Origin: Datnioides undecimradiatus
Taxonomy: Eukaryota; Chordata; Actinopteri; Lobotiformes; Datnioididae
Length of the DNA: 64,000 bases
NCBI GenBank assembly: GCA_008933995.1
Contig: WARS01000011.1
Location: 18,373,516-18,437,515 of the forward strand
Direction of reading: 5' to 3'
Positions 11,991-24,657 of the stretch are shown here, in pieces (position 1 is the first letter of the stretch; every line of letters begins with the position of its first letter). Under the pieces are notes generated by a model. The model did no database searches. It saw only the letters and a list, made by a program, of their open reading frames with translations, and had not been told where the DNA came from. A program made the position numbers and the translations under genes.

Positions 11991-12867
11991 TCTTTAATGG
12001 ACTGCCAACGTAATTGCAATTTGGGACTAAGTGTGCGGGATCCTGCAGGAATACAACTGCAAAAGTCAGCAAAACGTGCACATTTTACTAATAACTATAA
12101 TAAAAAGAAAGTCATGCATGTGTGCAAATGTCATGCAACAGGTACTCCTGCTGAAAACGGGCGATTGACTTCTGTGTTTGTGTATTTCTGTGTTTGTCAT
12201 GAAGGACGTCACATCCACCTTGAGCGAGGGTCATGACAGCAAGCAATACGTTAATTAAGAGTTGATTTAATTGTTGTGTCATTGCCTTCAGCTGCTCAAG
12301 ATGTTCTATATGTGCTCATCTCTCTCAGCATCAGTAACCTGCCTCCTAATGTCCTCCTTTCACCTGAATCAGAGGAAGTTCCCCCACCTCGCCGTCTCGC
12401 CACTTCTGCATCTTGCAAGCTGCGAAGTACAAAATCGCCCGTTGTCTCCACAGGCTACTGACGACAATAAACGTGCCTGCCTCCTCACATGCCAGCGTGC
12501 GGAGCTACAGCATCAATGGAGCTCAAGATGACATGCATCAAGTGTCGCGTTCAGCCAACCTACAGCTGCACTCCCGAACCATGTTTTTCTGCTTGGTGCT
12601 ATGGACCAGTGATGCACGGCCTCATAAAAACATAGAATTAGACAAATAAGCAAAACAATCTGCTCCATCGCCCTTAACTTAATGTTCATCTTAATACATT
12701 ATTTTCTTCTAAAATCAGAGCAACACAGCGTTTTTGGAAAATGTCATATTGGGTATTGACGCCTACTAATCAGAAGATGGAGCAGGTTGGGTTTTGAGCA
12801 TCCAACTTTGATATAACTCTGATTTCTGATGAGTTACACACAGATATCTGACGGTAACAACAACAGA
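11991..12867. other. No gene seen
   Basis: Several overlapping short plus-strand frames at 12271-12649 have no recognisable domain. No RNA gene or clear repeat. Confidence 0.5.
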
Positions 12868-12938
12868 AATGATAATAATAATGATAATAAGTAATAATAA
12901 TAATAATAATAATAATAAAAAGAAGAAGAAGAAGAAGC
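12868..12938. repeat. Compound (AAT)n(GAA)n microsatellite
   Basis: AAT/GAT units are followed by a perfect AAT run and then a GAA run. The minus-strand frames across it, rich in Leu, Phe and Ile, are translations of the repeat. Confidence 0.9.
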
Positions 12939-14609
12939 CTGGAGCGAGAAAGAACCAAGAAACCCTGATCAATTAAAGACCAAAAGCAAGAAAATAAAGC
13001 CTTTAAATGAAGGATGCATGACTAAACTAAATCCTGATCGGCATGTTTAACTCTTAACACTACTGACATTTATGAATAAATCTAAAATCGTTTTATTCTG
13101 ACTTGTCCTAACCTTTAGCTGATAGTCGGTACCCTCATTACAGTATATTCTAATGTGATTTCGGGATGCGCGCTGGATCTTTCATGAGACTATTAGCACA
13201 GCTCAGCTGCTACCTAAGTCGAGTGCAGCCCCGGAGGTCTGAGAAGAAATGGTCATTACCCCCTCGGCAGCGACTGCATGTGTAAAAACGACAGAATCTG
13301 CAATTTCCCCGAAAAGTTTTCTCCCGTGCAACTTCCACTTGCAAAAGTAGGCAAGGGGAAAGTATGACAGACTGTGAAATCCAATAAATATTTATTACTC
13401 GGCTTTGGAAATGTTCAGGATATGAAGTGCAGCGCCTCAAAGCTCGGGATGATGGCGACGAGGATGAGGGTGAGGTTACAGCGATAACGATGGTGAAGAT
13501 AACGATGATGGGATAATAATTAGGATGATAACGATAACCATCGCGAGGCCGATGACCTTCACGCGCATCTGTTTAAGGTGATGCATCGCCCTTTTTACAG
13601 ATTCTTCTGTAGAAAACCATTTATTATATATTATTCATATTATTCATTCACAGGAAGGACCTGCTTCATTTGGTCCTGACTTCCAGATGTTTCAGTTTGA
13701 TTTGCGAAACCCAGTCTGGCCCCAAGCAGCTGAACCATGGTCCCCCAGGAAGAGGTGGTCTCAGTCCGGATCAAACTGGACCAGGATTCGGCTCGTTCCT
13801 GGTATGAGCTGTGGATCAATTAAAGCAAGTTTGGGCGAAAGAGAAAGAGACCAAGAGTTTAAGTGACATTTAATTGACCGACTTTATTAAGAGTCACCTT
13901 ATCAGCTGTTTTCCAAGGATGAGGTGTGTCATGTACAGCTCTTTTGTATGCTCCCTTAATTGGTAAAGGCTCTACGGTTTCGTTTCTTCCCCCTTGTTTC
14001 TCTCTGGACACTTCACGGACACCGTCTCCATGCTTATTACGCCATAGGCTCCATGCACCGTGCTCGTAATCGCTACAGTCAACGCCGTAGCCATGGTTAC
14101 TCCCGCCTTCGGCCCTGGTGAACCAATCATTGCTGGCTCACGTAAAAGGCATTGTTGCAAGTGCACCAGCATGGGAATGTGACACCGTAATATCATGTTC
14201 AGCAGATGCAGTGTTTACAGCATTGAAGAACTTATGTTAACGTGCTAACATTAGCTAATTAGCACTAAGTACAAAGTCAGAAGAGGCATTAGTTCTCTGG
14301 TACTTTGTTTTAAGCCAAACGGACTTCAGTAACTGATAACAGGACAATTGAGGGGTAACTCTGCAAAGCTTTGTAATTAATGTTCTTGAGAAGGAAATAA
14401 TGAATTGATTCAATTGAGCAGGATTTCAGTCTTTCCATGTTTATGATATTATTTTCATTATGAACCAAAATTGCTCAGAGCACTCAAGGGAAAGTATGAT
14501 GATCGCCAGCTTGCTAATCAGACTAATTTGGCGTTTCTTTTAATTTATTTTATTATTGTTTTGCGGAATAATCCACAGTGTGTGATGTCTCTTCTCCCCC
14601 CAACACCCA
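12939..14609. other. No gene seen; GAT-rich low-complexity patch
   Basis: At 13441-13560 the sequence is a degenerate run of GATGA, GATAA and GATAACGAT words, a decayed simple repeat. The rest is unique sequence without a supportable gene. Confidence 0.55.
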
Positions 14610-14683
14610 GTCTCTGTGGCGCAATCGGTTAGCGCATTCAGCTGTTAACTGAAAGGTTGGTGGTTCGAGCCCACCCAGGGACG
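14610..14683 (+). tRNA. tRNA-Asn, anticodon GTT
   Basis: A complete cloverleaf of 74 bases without an intron. The acceptor stem pairs GTCTCTG (14610-14616) with CAGGGAC (14676-14682), with a single T-G wobble, and the discriminator base is G at 14683. The internal Pol III promoter is intact: A box TGGCGCAATCGG at 14617-14628 and B box GGTTCGAGCCC at 14662-14672. The anticodon stem TTCAG/CTGAA encloses loop CTGTTAA with anticodon GTT at 14644-14646, which decodes AAC and AAT. From memory, vertebrate tRNA-Asn genes usually have TTCGG/CCGAA in this stem. The change here keeps pairing on both sides, which argues for a functional gene and against a decaying copy. No CCA is encoded, as expected in eukaryotes. 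It stands alone and is the only confident gene in the window. Confidence 0.97.
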
Positions 14684-14687
14684 TTTT
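14684..14687 (+). terminator. Pol III terminator of the tRNA-Asn gene
   Basis: TTTT directly follows the discriminator base. This is the minimal Pol III termination signal. Confidence 0.85.
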
Positions 14688-15099
14688 CCAGAGCAGCGAA
14701 TGCTGTCGGACATTACCTTTTATGGATGTAGTCATTGTTCTCGTTCTAGCACCTCTCCAAAGGGACATGAGTGACCGAAATGCGTGAATCAGTGGAGGAG
14801 AATGTGGAAATGTGGGCAGCGATTCAGAACTCAGCCTGTAACCAAAAAAAAAAAAAGGTGGGAGCCAGCAGCATGTTAAACGGTGTATTTAACACCTCGC
14901 CGTCGTCTGCAGAGTCCAAGCTGAATTTAGAAAAGATGTAGATGACGTGTGAAAATGTAAATACAGCCGTCGCACAGTTACTTCACAAAGTTTTAGCTCA
15001 AACCGGCGTCTGGTCGCGCTTTCTTCACTCCACCGCTTGCTCCCCAATTCCAGTTGGTTAGCCATCATAGTAATGCACCGTCTGCAGCAACCCATTGTA
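14688..15099. other. No gene seen
   Basis: Unique sequence with a run of about 12 A near 14844-14855. Nothing supportable. Confidence 0.55.
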
Positions 15100-15480
15100 A
15101 ATTAAACGAAGTAATTAACTTAATTGCCAGAAATCTATGTTGCTATTAAGTTGCCACTCTGTAAGAGTAATCATTTGCATCTTATCCACTTAATTGATTG
15201 GCACACTACATCACAAACACAGCGGCCCTTTCATCTTATCTCCACATTGAACAGTTTCTCCCTCATCACTTTAAGCAACAAATCATCAGAATACGGTTTC
15301 ATTTAAGGGAAAGGCCGCTTCTCACAGCAAGCCACCCAACCTCCTTTTGTGTATTCATCCCACCGAGCTGGTTTTAACAATGAAGCGAGATAAAAAGCCA
15401 GCTTCACAACCCGGGCCACTCAAAGCCGTAGATAACCATGTTATTCAAATGTCACCGTATTCTGCAGGATCTCAAAGAAA
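15100..15480. other. Candidate conserved non-coding block
   Basis: The block carries a perfect octamer ATTTGCAT at 15173-15180, a TTATC (GATA) word just after it, and TTAATTGATT at 15191-15200. Further TTATC and ATTTAAG words follow, with no repeats. This looks like a compact enhancer, but it is inferred from motif density only. Confidence 0.32.
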
Positions 15481-17999
15481 AAACATTTGAAACTGACGCT
15501 TTTCTCCTCTTTGTGTCCCGTATGAGGGGCTCACTCTGACTTATCTCCTGCTGGATCTTATCTGGATCTCTCGATGGGTTCTGGTCCAGTCATGCTGCTT
15601 TCATCTCCAAAGAAAAAGGCTCTATCTGAAAGTTGAAAAGTGCTGTTTTTGTCAGCCGAGGAAATGTCAGCATCAGATGTTTTTGCTTTTTTTTTTTCCA
15701 CTATTACTGGTCCAGATGAATAATCTAAGTAGCTCACGGAGCCAGCTGTGTTCCCTCTATATAAATAAAGTTATTATGGCTGTGAGCCTGTCTCTTTGTG
15801 ACAACAATAGATGTCTGCTGACAGCTAGATGCAGTTTTGGCTGTGGATCTACAGCTGACAAAGCATGTTTGTTCCATTTTCACTGTAACGTCTAAACCCT
15901 GACTTCTTCCTTCGCCTTCCTGCCTTGAGAGGAAGTTAGATTGCTGTATAAAACATTTTAAAGTAATACCTCACTGAAAATCAATCATGCAAAAAGTGTG
16001 CAGAAACAGAATTATTTATGTGTATTCTACTGCATCCTCACAGCTCCAACGCTCCACCAGCGCTGACTCTTTAACGATTTACTGGCAAAGCGAGAACTGT
16101 TTCGCTTTGCTGAAACATATCCCCCCCCCCTTCTCCCCCCTGCAAATAGTTTCAGGTACTAAGAAACCCTGTTTGTACGTTTCTGTTTGAGTTTCTGTAG
16201 CACCACATCTGAAAAACGCCGGTGATTACACAAAGTTGTCCTGTGAAGGATGTGAAGAAGCTCAGCAACGTTTGAAAGACAGTTTTCACCCACAAGGAAA
16301 CACAGCGTTGTTCTTCTTGACCCTGTGACGCCTGAATAGCCAAAATGACTGGATATACTTTTGTGGAACGTAAACCATAGTGTAGGTTATTGCAGTGCAA
16401 AATGGAGCTAAGGTTCTTGAACCTCTGAAGCTCCTGTGGTACCACCATGAGCGTCTGCACCCAACAATTTCCATGACTTTCTGAAATCGACAATTTGACA
16501 AGCACGGCCACTTCAAGAGGCGACCAACAGCACTATGAATGCCTTGCAGGAACGATCCAAGTGTGTAAGCGGCACCTCCATGTTTATATGATGATAGCAT
16601 CTCTTTCCCATCACTCCACCCTCCAGTGTGGCCGTTGGGAACGGCTATAAAGACTTCAGATAGAGTCCAGTGAGATGCTATATGAAGTACTTCTTTTCCT
16701 GCAAACCGAATGTGAACAGATAGCTCAAGGGCACAGATGTGCATTAGCCAGTGTATAGATCCAGCATGTTAGAGACAAATACTCCAAACAAATAGGGGGC
16801 AGCATAACACCAGAGTAATAGCTGCTGCTAAGGCACATTTTAAGTTTAGTTGCTTTAGCTAGATAGCTCCTGGATAGCTCAATAAGCCATGCAGCTAAGT
16901 TGTATTCAGACGTCCTATGATTTGGTCTTGTTTGGCTGCTAAGACGAGGTTTTCAGGCCGGGTTCTGGGAGCAAACATCAGGAAATGCTGGTGGGGAGCT
17001 GCACCAGAATAAGTTCAGGAACAGGAGCCGGACAGGGCCAAGAACTGGACCAGGAACTGGACCAGGAACTCAACAAAGCTTCTGAGTGTTTGACAGCAGG
17101 GAGCACACTAGGGGTCAGATTCCTGGTCAAAGTTGCATTGAAGGATGGGCTGAGGCTGTCTGGTTAGCTGTATTGATTATGAGCGTTTAGATACAGTCTG
17201 ACTTGTTCTGACGTGGTCTTCACGGGAATCTGAAAAGACACACAAAGGATTTTCAGTGGAGTATTCCTTTGAGGCATGACCTGCAAGACTAAACTCGCCT
17301 TTTAATGTTTCTCACTAGAATCGCAGTCAGACCGACTTCTCAATTCCTTTTGACACCGCCTTGACGATGCCAGATGCCTCTGGCCCTCTTTTGCCCACCT
17401 TGATGCTCCTCATGCTGCGGTCCATCTGAAGGGGTAAAAGAAAACCATCTTGTGAACCACATGGTTCAGCCCCAAGGTTGATGAATCCCATCTCTATAGA
17501 TTTCTAAATCAATGTGTTTCTGTCAGGTTGTACAGTTTGGGCGTTTCTCTGCTCTGCAAGCGTGAAAGCACCCCTGTGCTTAGGCAGCTCGGCTCCCTAA
17601 CGCCATCCAATCACAGCCCAGCCGAGAGGAACCGGAGCAAAGTGGATGTCAGCATGCCTCCGCGATGATGGATGGGCCTCACTAGAGAGATGATGGATGA
17701 CCAGGGTGGCCATGTTTGTTTCATATCATGCAGAATGAGTTACTATGGCAATATCGCTGTTCCAGTGACCCCTGGTTGACCTGTGTCAACAACAGAAGTC
17801 AGCCATGACTTTGGCTGCCTGCTGGATGACAGATACCTCCAGGCAGTCCAGAAACGCGCTCTCGTCTGACCGAAGAAAGATTTTTGTGAAAGTGTTAGAA
17901 ATGAGTTCATTTTGTCACTTGTCTTTGGGCTCCTGAAGCTACACCCACTTGTAATTGATTGCGGACTAATGTTTGTTTGCTTCTTCTCAGCACAAAATT
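15481..17999. other. No gene seen; two small simple repeats
   Basis: A C-rich run lies at 16121-16140. A 12-base unit GGACCAGGAACT is repeated about twice at 17043-17070. The 152-codon minus frame at 16286-16744 is the longest here. It shows no domain I recognise and lies in sequence that may belong to an interspersed repeat I cannot name. Confidence 0.45.
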
Positions 18000-18540
18000 C
18001 CAATAAGTTGTGCTAATTAAACACAGAGGAAGCAATTAAAAAGCCCCACTATCTGCAGCGGGCAGACCGCGTGGCTCACAAAGACGTGAGATAAATAAGG
18101 AGGAAGTGACTTTTATTTCAGTTTCAAAGTCTTTCTGAGGACCCTGTCACAATAAAATTGCATTCCTAAATCAATCTTGACAAATTATCGCTGAATACAT
18201 GAAACAATGCAACGCGGCGTCTGAGGCGTGTTTCCTGCGTTATGTAATTAGCGGGTGTGGATAAGACGTATTTCTAAACGGCATTAGTTTCTTTTTTATT
18301 TTGCACTTAAAGGCTCAACTGCTCGCATCTCCATCTCAATAAAGCACTTCATTAAGAGACTGTTTCATCTAACAAAACACAAAAAACAGCCTCGGCTGAA
18401 CCTCAGCCAGCTCTTAAAATCGGCCCGCAGACGCTGTGGCTTTCATTCCGACTTGGTGTTTTATTTCTTCGCGCAGGAAATGGCCTGTTTAATGCTTATT
18501 TGTCCAGTAATTATCATTTATTATAATTGTCTAATGTTCT
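18000..18540. other. Candidate conserved non-coding block
   Basis: Repeat-free and rich in ATTA, CAATTAAAA, AGATAAATAA and TAATTAGC words, with balanced composition. The texture suggests regulatory sequence. Conservation is not testable here. Confidence 0.27.
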
Positions 18541-19858
18541 TTCGGTCCCCTAAAGTAACACAGGACGTACCAGGTTTTACTTTTAAACGTACACATGCTC
18601 CTTGGACATGTTTAAATATTATAAAATAATATAAGTTTGAATGAGTTCCTGCTGATTTAATGTTGAACTTGCAGGCAAATGTAAAACGTGCAGACATTTA
18701 TACATTAAAAAGACCTTTTGACATTTTATTAACACACATTTTCGTCTTTTTTCATCCTTCTTTTCTCTTTTTTTAATATTTTTCTTCATTCCTCCTCAGT
18801 TTTTAACTCACGGCCCCGCCGCCGTAATGACCCATTTTCAACATTTTCATTTAAACGACCCCGGGGACCAATGAATGAAGATGAACTTCGTCTCATGTTG
18901 GAGCGACTTATAAAGGAGAGAAGTGTATTTAATCGCCTCTTTACACACTCGAGGAGTTTTGTTAGCTTCAACAGCTGCGGCACGTTTAAAAGTCACAAAA
19001 ATGACGTGGGAGGGCGCATCATGAAAACAAACAACGGGACTTTCAGATTTCAGTTCAGCAATGTGTTGTTGGTGCACTGAATCAAGATATTATTGTTTCT
19101 AATACTGCGCAGGACTCAGATGGTTTCTCTGTTTCCTAATCGCATTCCTTTCCCTGACCTGCTTGGAGCACAGGACTGATGGTGTTTACTGCTTCTGGAA
19201 GATTTATATGACATTAGAAAAGTTTGCAGAACTGAAAAATTAGACGAGCATCACCGTGTAATTAATGAGTCCCCACCTCCCAAAACTTGATGTTTTGTTG
19301 AACTCATTTGCACCAAAATAATGAAATTTGCTGCCCCGAAAACATTTTGTCTGTCACTTCCTGTTTCACCACAGTAAAACTCGAAGTTTGTCCGATTGAC
19401 GCTGTCGTTTCTGTTGCCTGGGGGATGATATGAGGAGATAATGGGGACGGGTTCGTACATGGTTAGTATCGTCAAAGTGTGGGGAAGTAATAATGGCGTT
19501 TTTACTCAAAAGATTTCATGAAGAATAATAAAAAAAGAGTCACTGCAATGACTGGAAATCATCACTTCACTTCTCATTTAAGCAGCAAACTGTTTTCTCG
19601 GTGAAGTCCTCTACAGCAGATGCCCTTCATTCATTAGCGCCGTTAACGATTGCCCCCGTTTCGCCGTGAGACGCCCAGCTGCTTTTCATGTCGCTGTTCG
19701 TTTTGCACCAGAGTGGCTCCGCCGTTTCCGCCGTGAACTCCGCTGTGTCGTCAACACAAAGACGTTGCCCTCCAGCAATGTGAGCAGGGCGCAACCTTGA
19801 AATACAAATAAGAAATCTTCAAAAACCTGGCTCCCACTGAGTCCAGGTTAGCCAGACA
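18541..19858. other. No gene seen
   Basis: AT-rich sequence from 18600 to 18790, then mixed. Overlapping frames on opposite strands at 18786-19080 have no recognisable features. Confidence 0.55.
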
Positions 19859-19894
19859 TGGTGTGTGTGTGTGTGTGTGTGTGGGTGTGTGTGT
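19859..19894. repeat. (TG)n microsatellite
   Basis: TG run with one GG interruption. Confidence 0.95.
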
Positions 19895-21523
19895 AATTGC
19901 TCGATACCCTTTGAGAACCTCCTTGAGTCTTCAACCTTTAAAAGTGAAGTGAGATCAGTTTGGACAGAATGAGGATAGAGCATTTTAAGGTTACAGGAAG
20001 AGTTCACTACAAGATACAAAAGTACAGCTCACCTGTTTTGTCCATTAAATTGTTTTGCAATGCAACACAAACAGAGCAAGATTTAAAAAGCGATATATGA
20101 AGCAGGAAGCCAGTAGCTTCCTCAAGCCTGCATATTTTTGTTGTTCCTCTACCCGCATTTTATCACCAGCTTTATGTCTGTTTCACTACATTTGTCCTAT
20201 TTTCATATTCTCCCTGTATGTAGCGTGGGGAAAGCTGCAGCCGCATTTCATTTTACAATCCTGTGCTGTATAATGAAGCCGAACCTTGAACCTTGAAATC
20301 ACCCGCGTCGGACAAGATGCCAAAAGCGCAGACAAGACTGCACTATCCAATTGCAACAGTGGACGGACGAAACTGACCTAGCAACTGTGATGTCGGTGCG
20401 TTTGAGGTCTCCCGAAAACGACAGCGAAAACAACATTTTATCAGCATAACACAAAAATAATTGCAGTATCTGAACGCTCGCAGGCGATAACGTAAATGAT
20501 TCTCACTGAGCATTCCTGCAAAACACTCAGTGTCAGCGTGCTTCATTTGTTTTTCTCAGTGCAAATCATTTAGCAGAAACTGAAAAACAGACCTTGATTT
20601 GTTGTCGTTTGTCCTGAAGATCTGCATGTCGGCGTCTGTCAAGGATGTCATTCAGTCTCGCTATCCACCATCCAAGGAACACATGAGTTTTAATGATCTA
20701 ACTTAAAACCGTATGTATTGTCACTGCGCATGACTCCTTGCGCCATGTTGGCGAACCGAAGCTTTATCGTGCTCAGTTCAGGTCGTCTGTGCTGAATTTA
20801 TTCCCTCAGATGCCTCAACACGGTGGAGTAGACCTCTCAGCCGACGGTCTGACCCTGCGAGACGAGATCAGGGCGCAAAACCCTGCAAATGCTGGAGGAG
20901 ACGACCTGTGTCAGATCCACCAACTTCCTTGTTTTGCTAAGACCGGTTGTAGCTGCTCTGTAGCAGGGATTGTGCAGCATAAGTCGGTATACTTGGTGCT
21001 ACAAGCTTGCTACCTAGTTATATGCAAAGGAAAGCAGCTCTATATCAAGGTGTTCTGTAGAAGATATGGCTTGATAGGCAGGACAAGGGTTAGGTTCAGG
21101 AATGTGTTGGCGGAGGGGAACATAAAGGGTTTGTGTTTAGGGAGTAAATGCAGTCAGGAAAGGTCCTCACATGTTTACTGATGCAAATAAGTGTCTATGT
21201 TCATTTGCGTTAAGAGCTGGGTGGTGTTGTCCAATGACAAGATAAATGCCGACTACCTTGACAGGCTCTCGGAGAGTAAGCCGAGCTGCTGCTGCATCTC
21301 TGAGCAGACCGAGCGCCTCGCACCGCTGCATCATTATTCATCCCCAGGACCGTGTTCAGATGAAGCTGTGTATCTAATGACGGGCTCTCAGGACATCGAA
21401 TCATCTGCAAGAACGACGGGACTGTAAATGAGTGCGTCCGTGTGCCTGGGTTCACGTTCTGCATTCATGGCGGTGAAAGATAAATGAGGGGAGCGGGTCC
21501 GGGTGTGAGTATTTCAGAGGGCG
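19895..21523. other. No gene seen
   Basis: The 147-codon plus frame at 20738-21181 is the only sizeable one. It has no recognised domain and its second half is ordinary AT-rich sequence. The part at 21200-21470 is CpG-moderate and open on both strands. Confidence 0.5.
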
Positions 21524-21542
21524 CGCGTGTGTGTGTGTGTGT
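21524..21542. repeat. Short GC/GT dinucleotide run
   Basis: Alternating GCGC then GTGT units. Confidence 0.85.
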
Positions 21543-22939
21543 TTCTGGACTCGGTGTGTACGCTCTTGCACGTGCACGATGGGAATGGATCATCAGGAGG
21601 ACGGAACATGCATCAGGTCCTGAAAGCAGACGGCTTGTTGAGTGATCCGACAGTCTGAACAGCGTCTGGTTTAAACAAGAGGCTAATTTTGGCCGCGCTG
21701 TGTTTGTGTCAGTGTTTCATCAAACAGTTTAAATGATATAATGATGATCGCCGTGGATCGTCGCTCGACGTTTGGCTTCAGCCGCTGAATGACGGCCCGT
21801 TGCTGACCCGTCTTCTCAGCGCTGATCGAGATGTATCCCGCTTCACGCCACACTCGCCAGAAACATCGCAGATTGTTCTGTCTTTACCTGCTAAAAAAAA
21901 GCAAAAAGACCTCGAGTGCCCCGAAGAAGGAGGAGATAATGAAAGAACATCAAGATGTCCAGTTTCTCTCTCTCTCGGGGACTCTGTGTTTTAAAAAGGG
22001 CTATTGTGCACACGCTGCACTGTTCATCCAACGTGAATATAGAAGATGTCGAGTAAAAGCTGACTCAGGGTGTGGGTGTGATGATGGGCCCATCATACAT
22101 GGTTACAGCTTGTGGTGGGGGAGTTTGGGAGTCATTTAACTGGCACCAACCGGGTCTATTATTACATGTAGATCAATGGTTTTGATGCCAGCAGAGCTGA
22201 CGCTAACGCGGTAGCAGATTGGGCGTCTGATTCATCAGTTTTCTAGCGTGGAGGCCGACATTTCAAATACTTGACGCTATTTTCGACGCAAATTCAGACG
22301 AGCGGTCGGTATTGGAGATTCGTTTTGTATTCGAATGCGCTCAGAGCGGATGAGATTGATTGCAAAATACTTTGTCTGGCCTAAGTGTCCTCCTCATCCT
22401 CGTCCCTCATTACCTTTTTTCCTTTTCATTACTCCAGCGTTCAGCAGCTGCCTGCAACTGCTACCTATGTGCAAGGTGCTCCAACCAGCCAGTGTTGCGA
22501 CACATCCGCGGCTTTGCGTGCAGTAACACCCTTTTGTGAAACGGGATTCAATTCATGCGTAAAGCAGTTGGACAATTGCTCGTCCATTTATGAATGGAGA
22601 GGAGGCACCGGCGCGTGCTGCGGCAATACTGTAGTTAGATCAATACAGCGGCAACACGCGGGCGAATGAGTTTCATCTTTTAATTGACACTCGATGACGT
22701 GAAGAGTTAGAAAAACTCCTGAAAAAGAGCAACATGTCGGCGTCGGATGGACGCACGGCTGCAAATCAAGTCAAATGAGATGATGCAGCTCACATGAGAG
22801 ATGACGACGGGCCACAGGGATGCCATGTGCAGCTCTTTAATGCGCTTGCATAGTTGCACGGTGTGGTTCGAGCATGAATACTGTTTTGGACTTTCAGGTG
22901 TGAAAAGGCTCTGAATTAAAACGTGGTTTCTGTGCAGCA
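21543..22939. other. No gene seen
   Basis: Unique sequence. Frames of up to about 100 codons occur on either strand without domains. Confidence 0.55.
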
Positions 22940-22957
22940 CCCCCCCCCCCCCCCCCC
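22940..22957. repeat. C homopolymer
   Basis: Run of 18 C. The 171-codon minus frame at 22707-23222 crosses this run as polyglycine, which is one reason I do not call it a gene. Confidence 0.95.
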
Positions 22958-23491
22958 AGAACAGCGGCTGAGTCAGAGATTTGCCCAGCTTGTTACCGTT
23001 TTTAGCTCTTCCCTCAGCTCTACTGGCAGGCGCCGAAAAATAAAAAACTAAAAACGAAGCTGGTCGGATGCTGGTGGTCGGTGACTCTGACAAAGGGCCA
23101 GTTCTGCGGCTGGTGTGCTGAAGGCAGTAGGGTGGAAACGGGCCGCGCTGGCTTCGGCCTGATTCATCTGCTGATTTGAACCGAGGCAAGGCGGCAGGAG
23201 AAAATGCCAACACCTGACACATCGGTTAACGTGGCTCTCGGCTGAACTCTGCTCTGCAGCTGTCAAGGCCAATAATGTCAGAGGGTGTTTCCCCCCCCTC
23301 GCTCACACACGCCTAAATACTATCATCACGACATGTTACCTCATCAGCACGCTGATGCATACGGTAGCTGTGCTAACACAAGTGCATATGAATGTAAACT
23401 AGTTTAGTCATCCTGCATGCTCGTGCTAACACTGATGCAGAAGATGCTGATTAGTACAAAAATCATCATCATATGCACCCTTCAAAGCAGA

Positions 23492-23492
<1 letters not shown>
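22958..23492. other. No gene seen
   Basis: Unique sequence with no supportable feature. Confidence 0.55.

Positions 23493-23523
<31 letters not shown>
23493..23523. repeat. (CA)n microsatellite
   Basis: Perfect CA run of about 15 units. Confidence 0.95.
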
Positions 23524-23524
<1 letters not shown>

Positions 23525-24622
23525 GGAGCAGAGACAATGCTGTGTTTAGCAGAGAAGGGTCCAATTAACGAAGAACACCTCGTTTTGGAGACGCAAAATG
23601 GATGATAATGATGATTGCAGATGATTATTAATGCCATGACAGCAGCCCTAATGATCTGTCCCACTGTGGGGGGATATACATTTCTGAAATAGCTGGTGTT
23701 GGTGTTGTTGCAACAAAGTCCGCACAAGCAACGCACAGGTTGATATTGGGGAAGGAGCGATGCAGCTATGTGGGCAAAAATAGTGAAAAAATTAAAATTC
23801 AGGTATAGTTTCCAGCTTCGGAACAAACAAATGAGCAATCAGGCGCTTCATTCTTATCGAATTCTCACATTAATGTTTCTATCTTTTGCAGAAATGTCAC
23901 ATTTTTCTCACCTCACAAGGCTCCACATCAACAATACACCTAGATATAAGTGTCGAGTCTAGATATAAGGCTCGTAATGTTCAAACTGGCGTCCTCTTTC
24001 AAAGTTACTTATCCTGAAGTCGTGAAACGGATCATACGGTGCAAGTTTGTTGCTGCCAACCAATTCAAGCGCTTACAGTTGGTCTCCAGAGTTCATTTGC
24101 AATTTAAAGCCAAATAGTTTGCATTTATGAATCACTACATATTGACTCCGTCTCCCCGTGTGTTGCTCAAAGCCCGATGTCCCCGGTTCAGGTTGTAAAA
24201 TCCCCCAAATTCTCCAAAATTACTGGAGACGTGGCCTCGGTGTCTTTGGTTTTTAGCTGCAGGCCCATTTTATAGTAGTTCTTCATACTTGTCCTTTGAT
24301 TTCGCACATTAGACATTCAAATCCGATGTCTTACCTTCAAGTGTTTAGGAGTACAATCAAAACCCTTGTTCGATTTCATCAAGTAACAGCAAGGATAACC
24401 TGAGAACATGAGAACAAGAGGCTGCCGACCGACCGGAGCAGCGCCGTGTGACTCGGCTGTCGGCGGCGGTCGCGGTTTTTGACGGGCAGACGAGCTTCAC
24501 CCGACCCGATGACCCTTCACGGCTCCTTTCACTGGACTCTTTGCGTGCACGCATGCAAAACACACATGCATGCACAACCGTGAACATCCCTGCGTTTTAC
24601 TGTACGTGCCGCTACATGCAAG
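23524..24622. other. No gene seen
   Basis: Unique sequence. The 118-codon minus frame at 23482-23838 begins in the CA run and has no domain. Confidence 0.55.
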
Positions 24623-24657
24623 GGTGTGTGTGTGTATGTGTGTGTGTGTGTGCGTGC
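24623..24657. repeat. (GT)n microsatellite
   Basis: GT run with one A interruption and GC variants at its right end. Confidence 0.93.

Noticed and set aside
13441-13560. Possible clustered GATA binding sites
   Set aside because: The GATA words arise from a decayed GAT-type simple repeat and carry no spacing pattern suggesting an enhancer.
14553-14768. 71-codon minus-strand frame containing LGGLEPPTFQLTAECA
   Set aside because: This is the translation of the antisense strand of the tRNA-Asn gene, a well-known source of false protein predictions.
16286-16744. 152-codon minus-strand frame
   Set aside because: No recognisable domain, no start or splice context that stands out, and it lies in sequence that may be part of an unnamed interspersed repeat.
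20738-21181. 147-codon plus-strand frame
   Set aside because: No domain. The first half is GC-richer and the second half is ordinary AT-rich sequence, so the frame seems accidental.
22707-23222. 171-codon minus-strand frame
   Set aside because: It crosses an 18-base C homopolymer as polyglycine, shows no domain, and overlaps another minus frame of similar quality.
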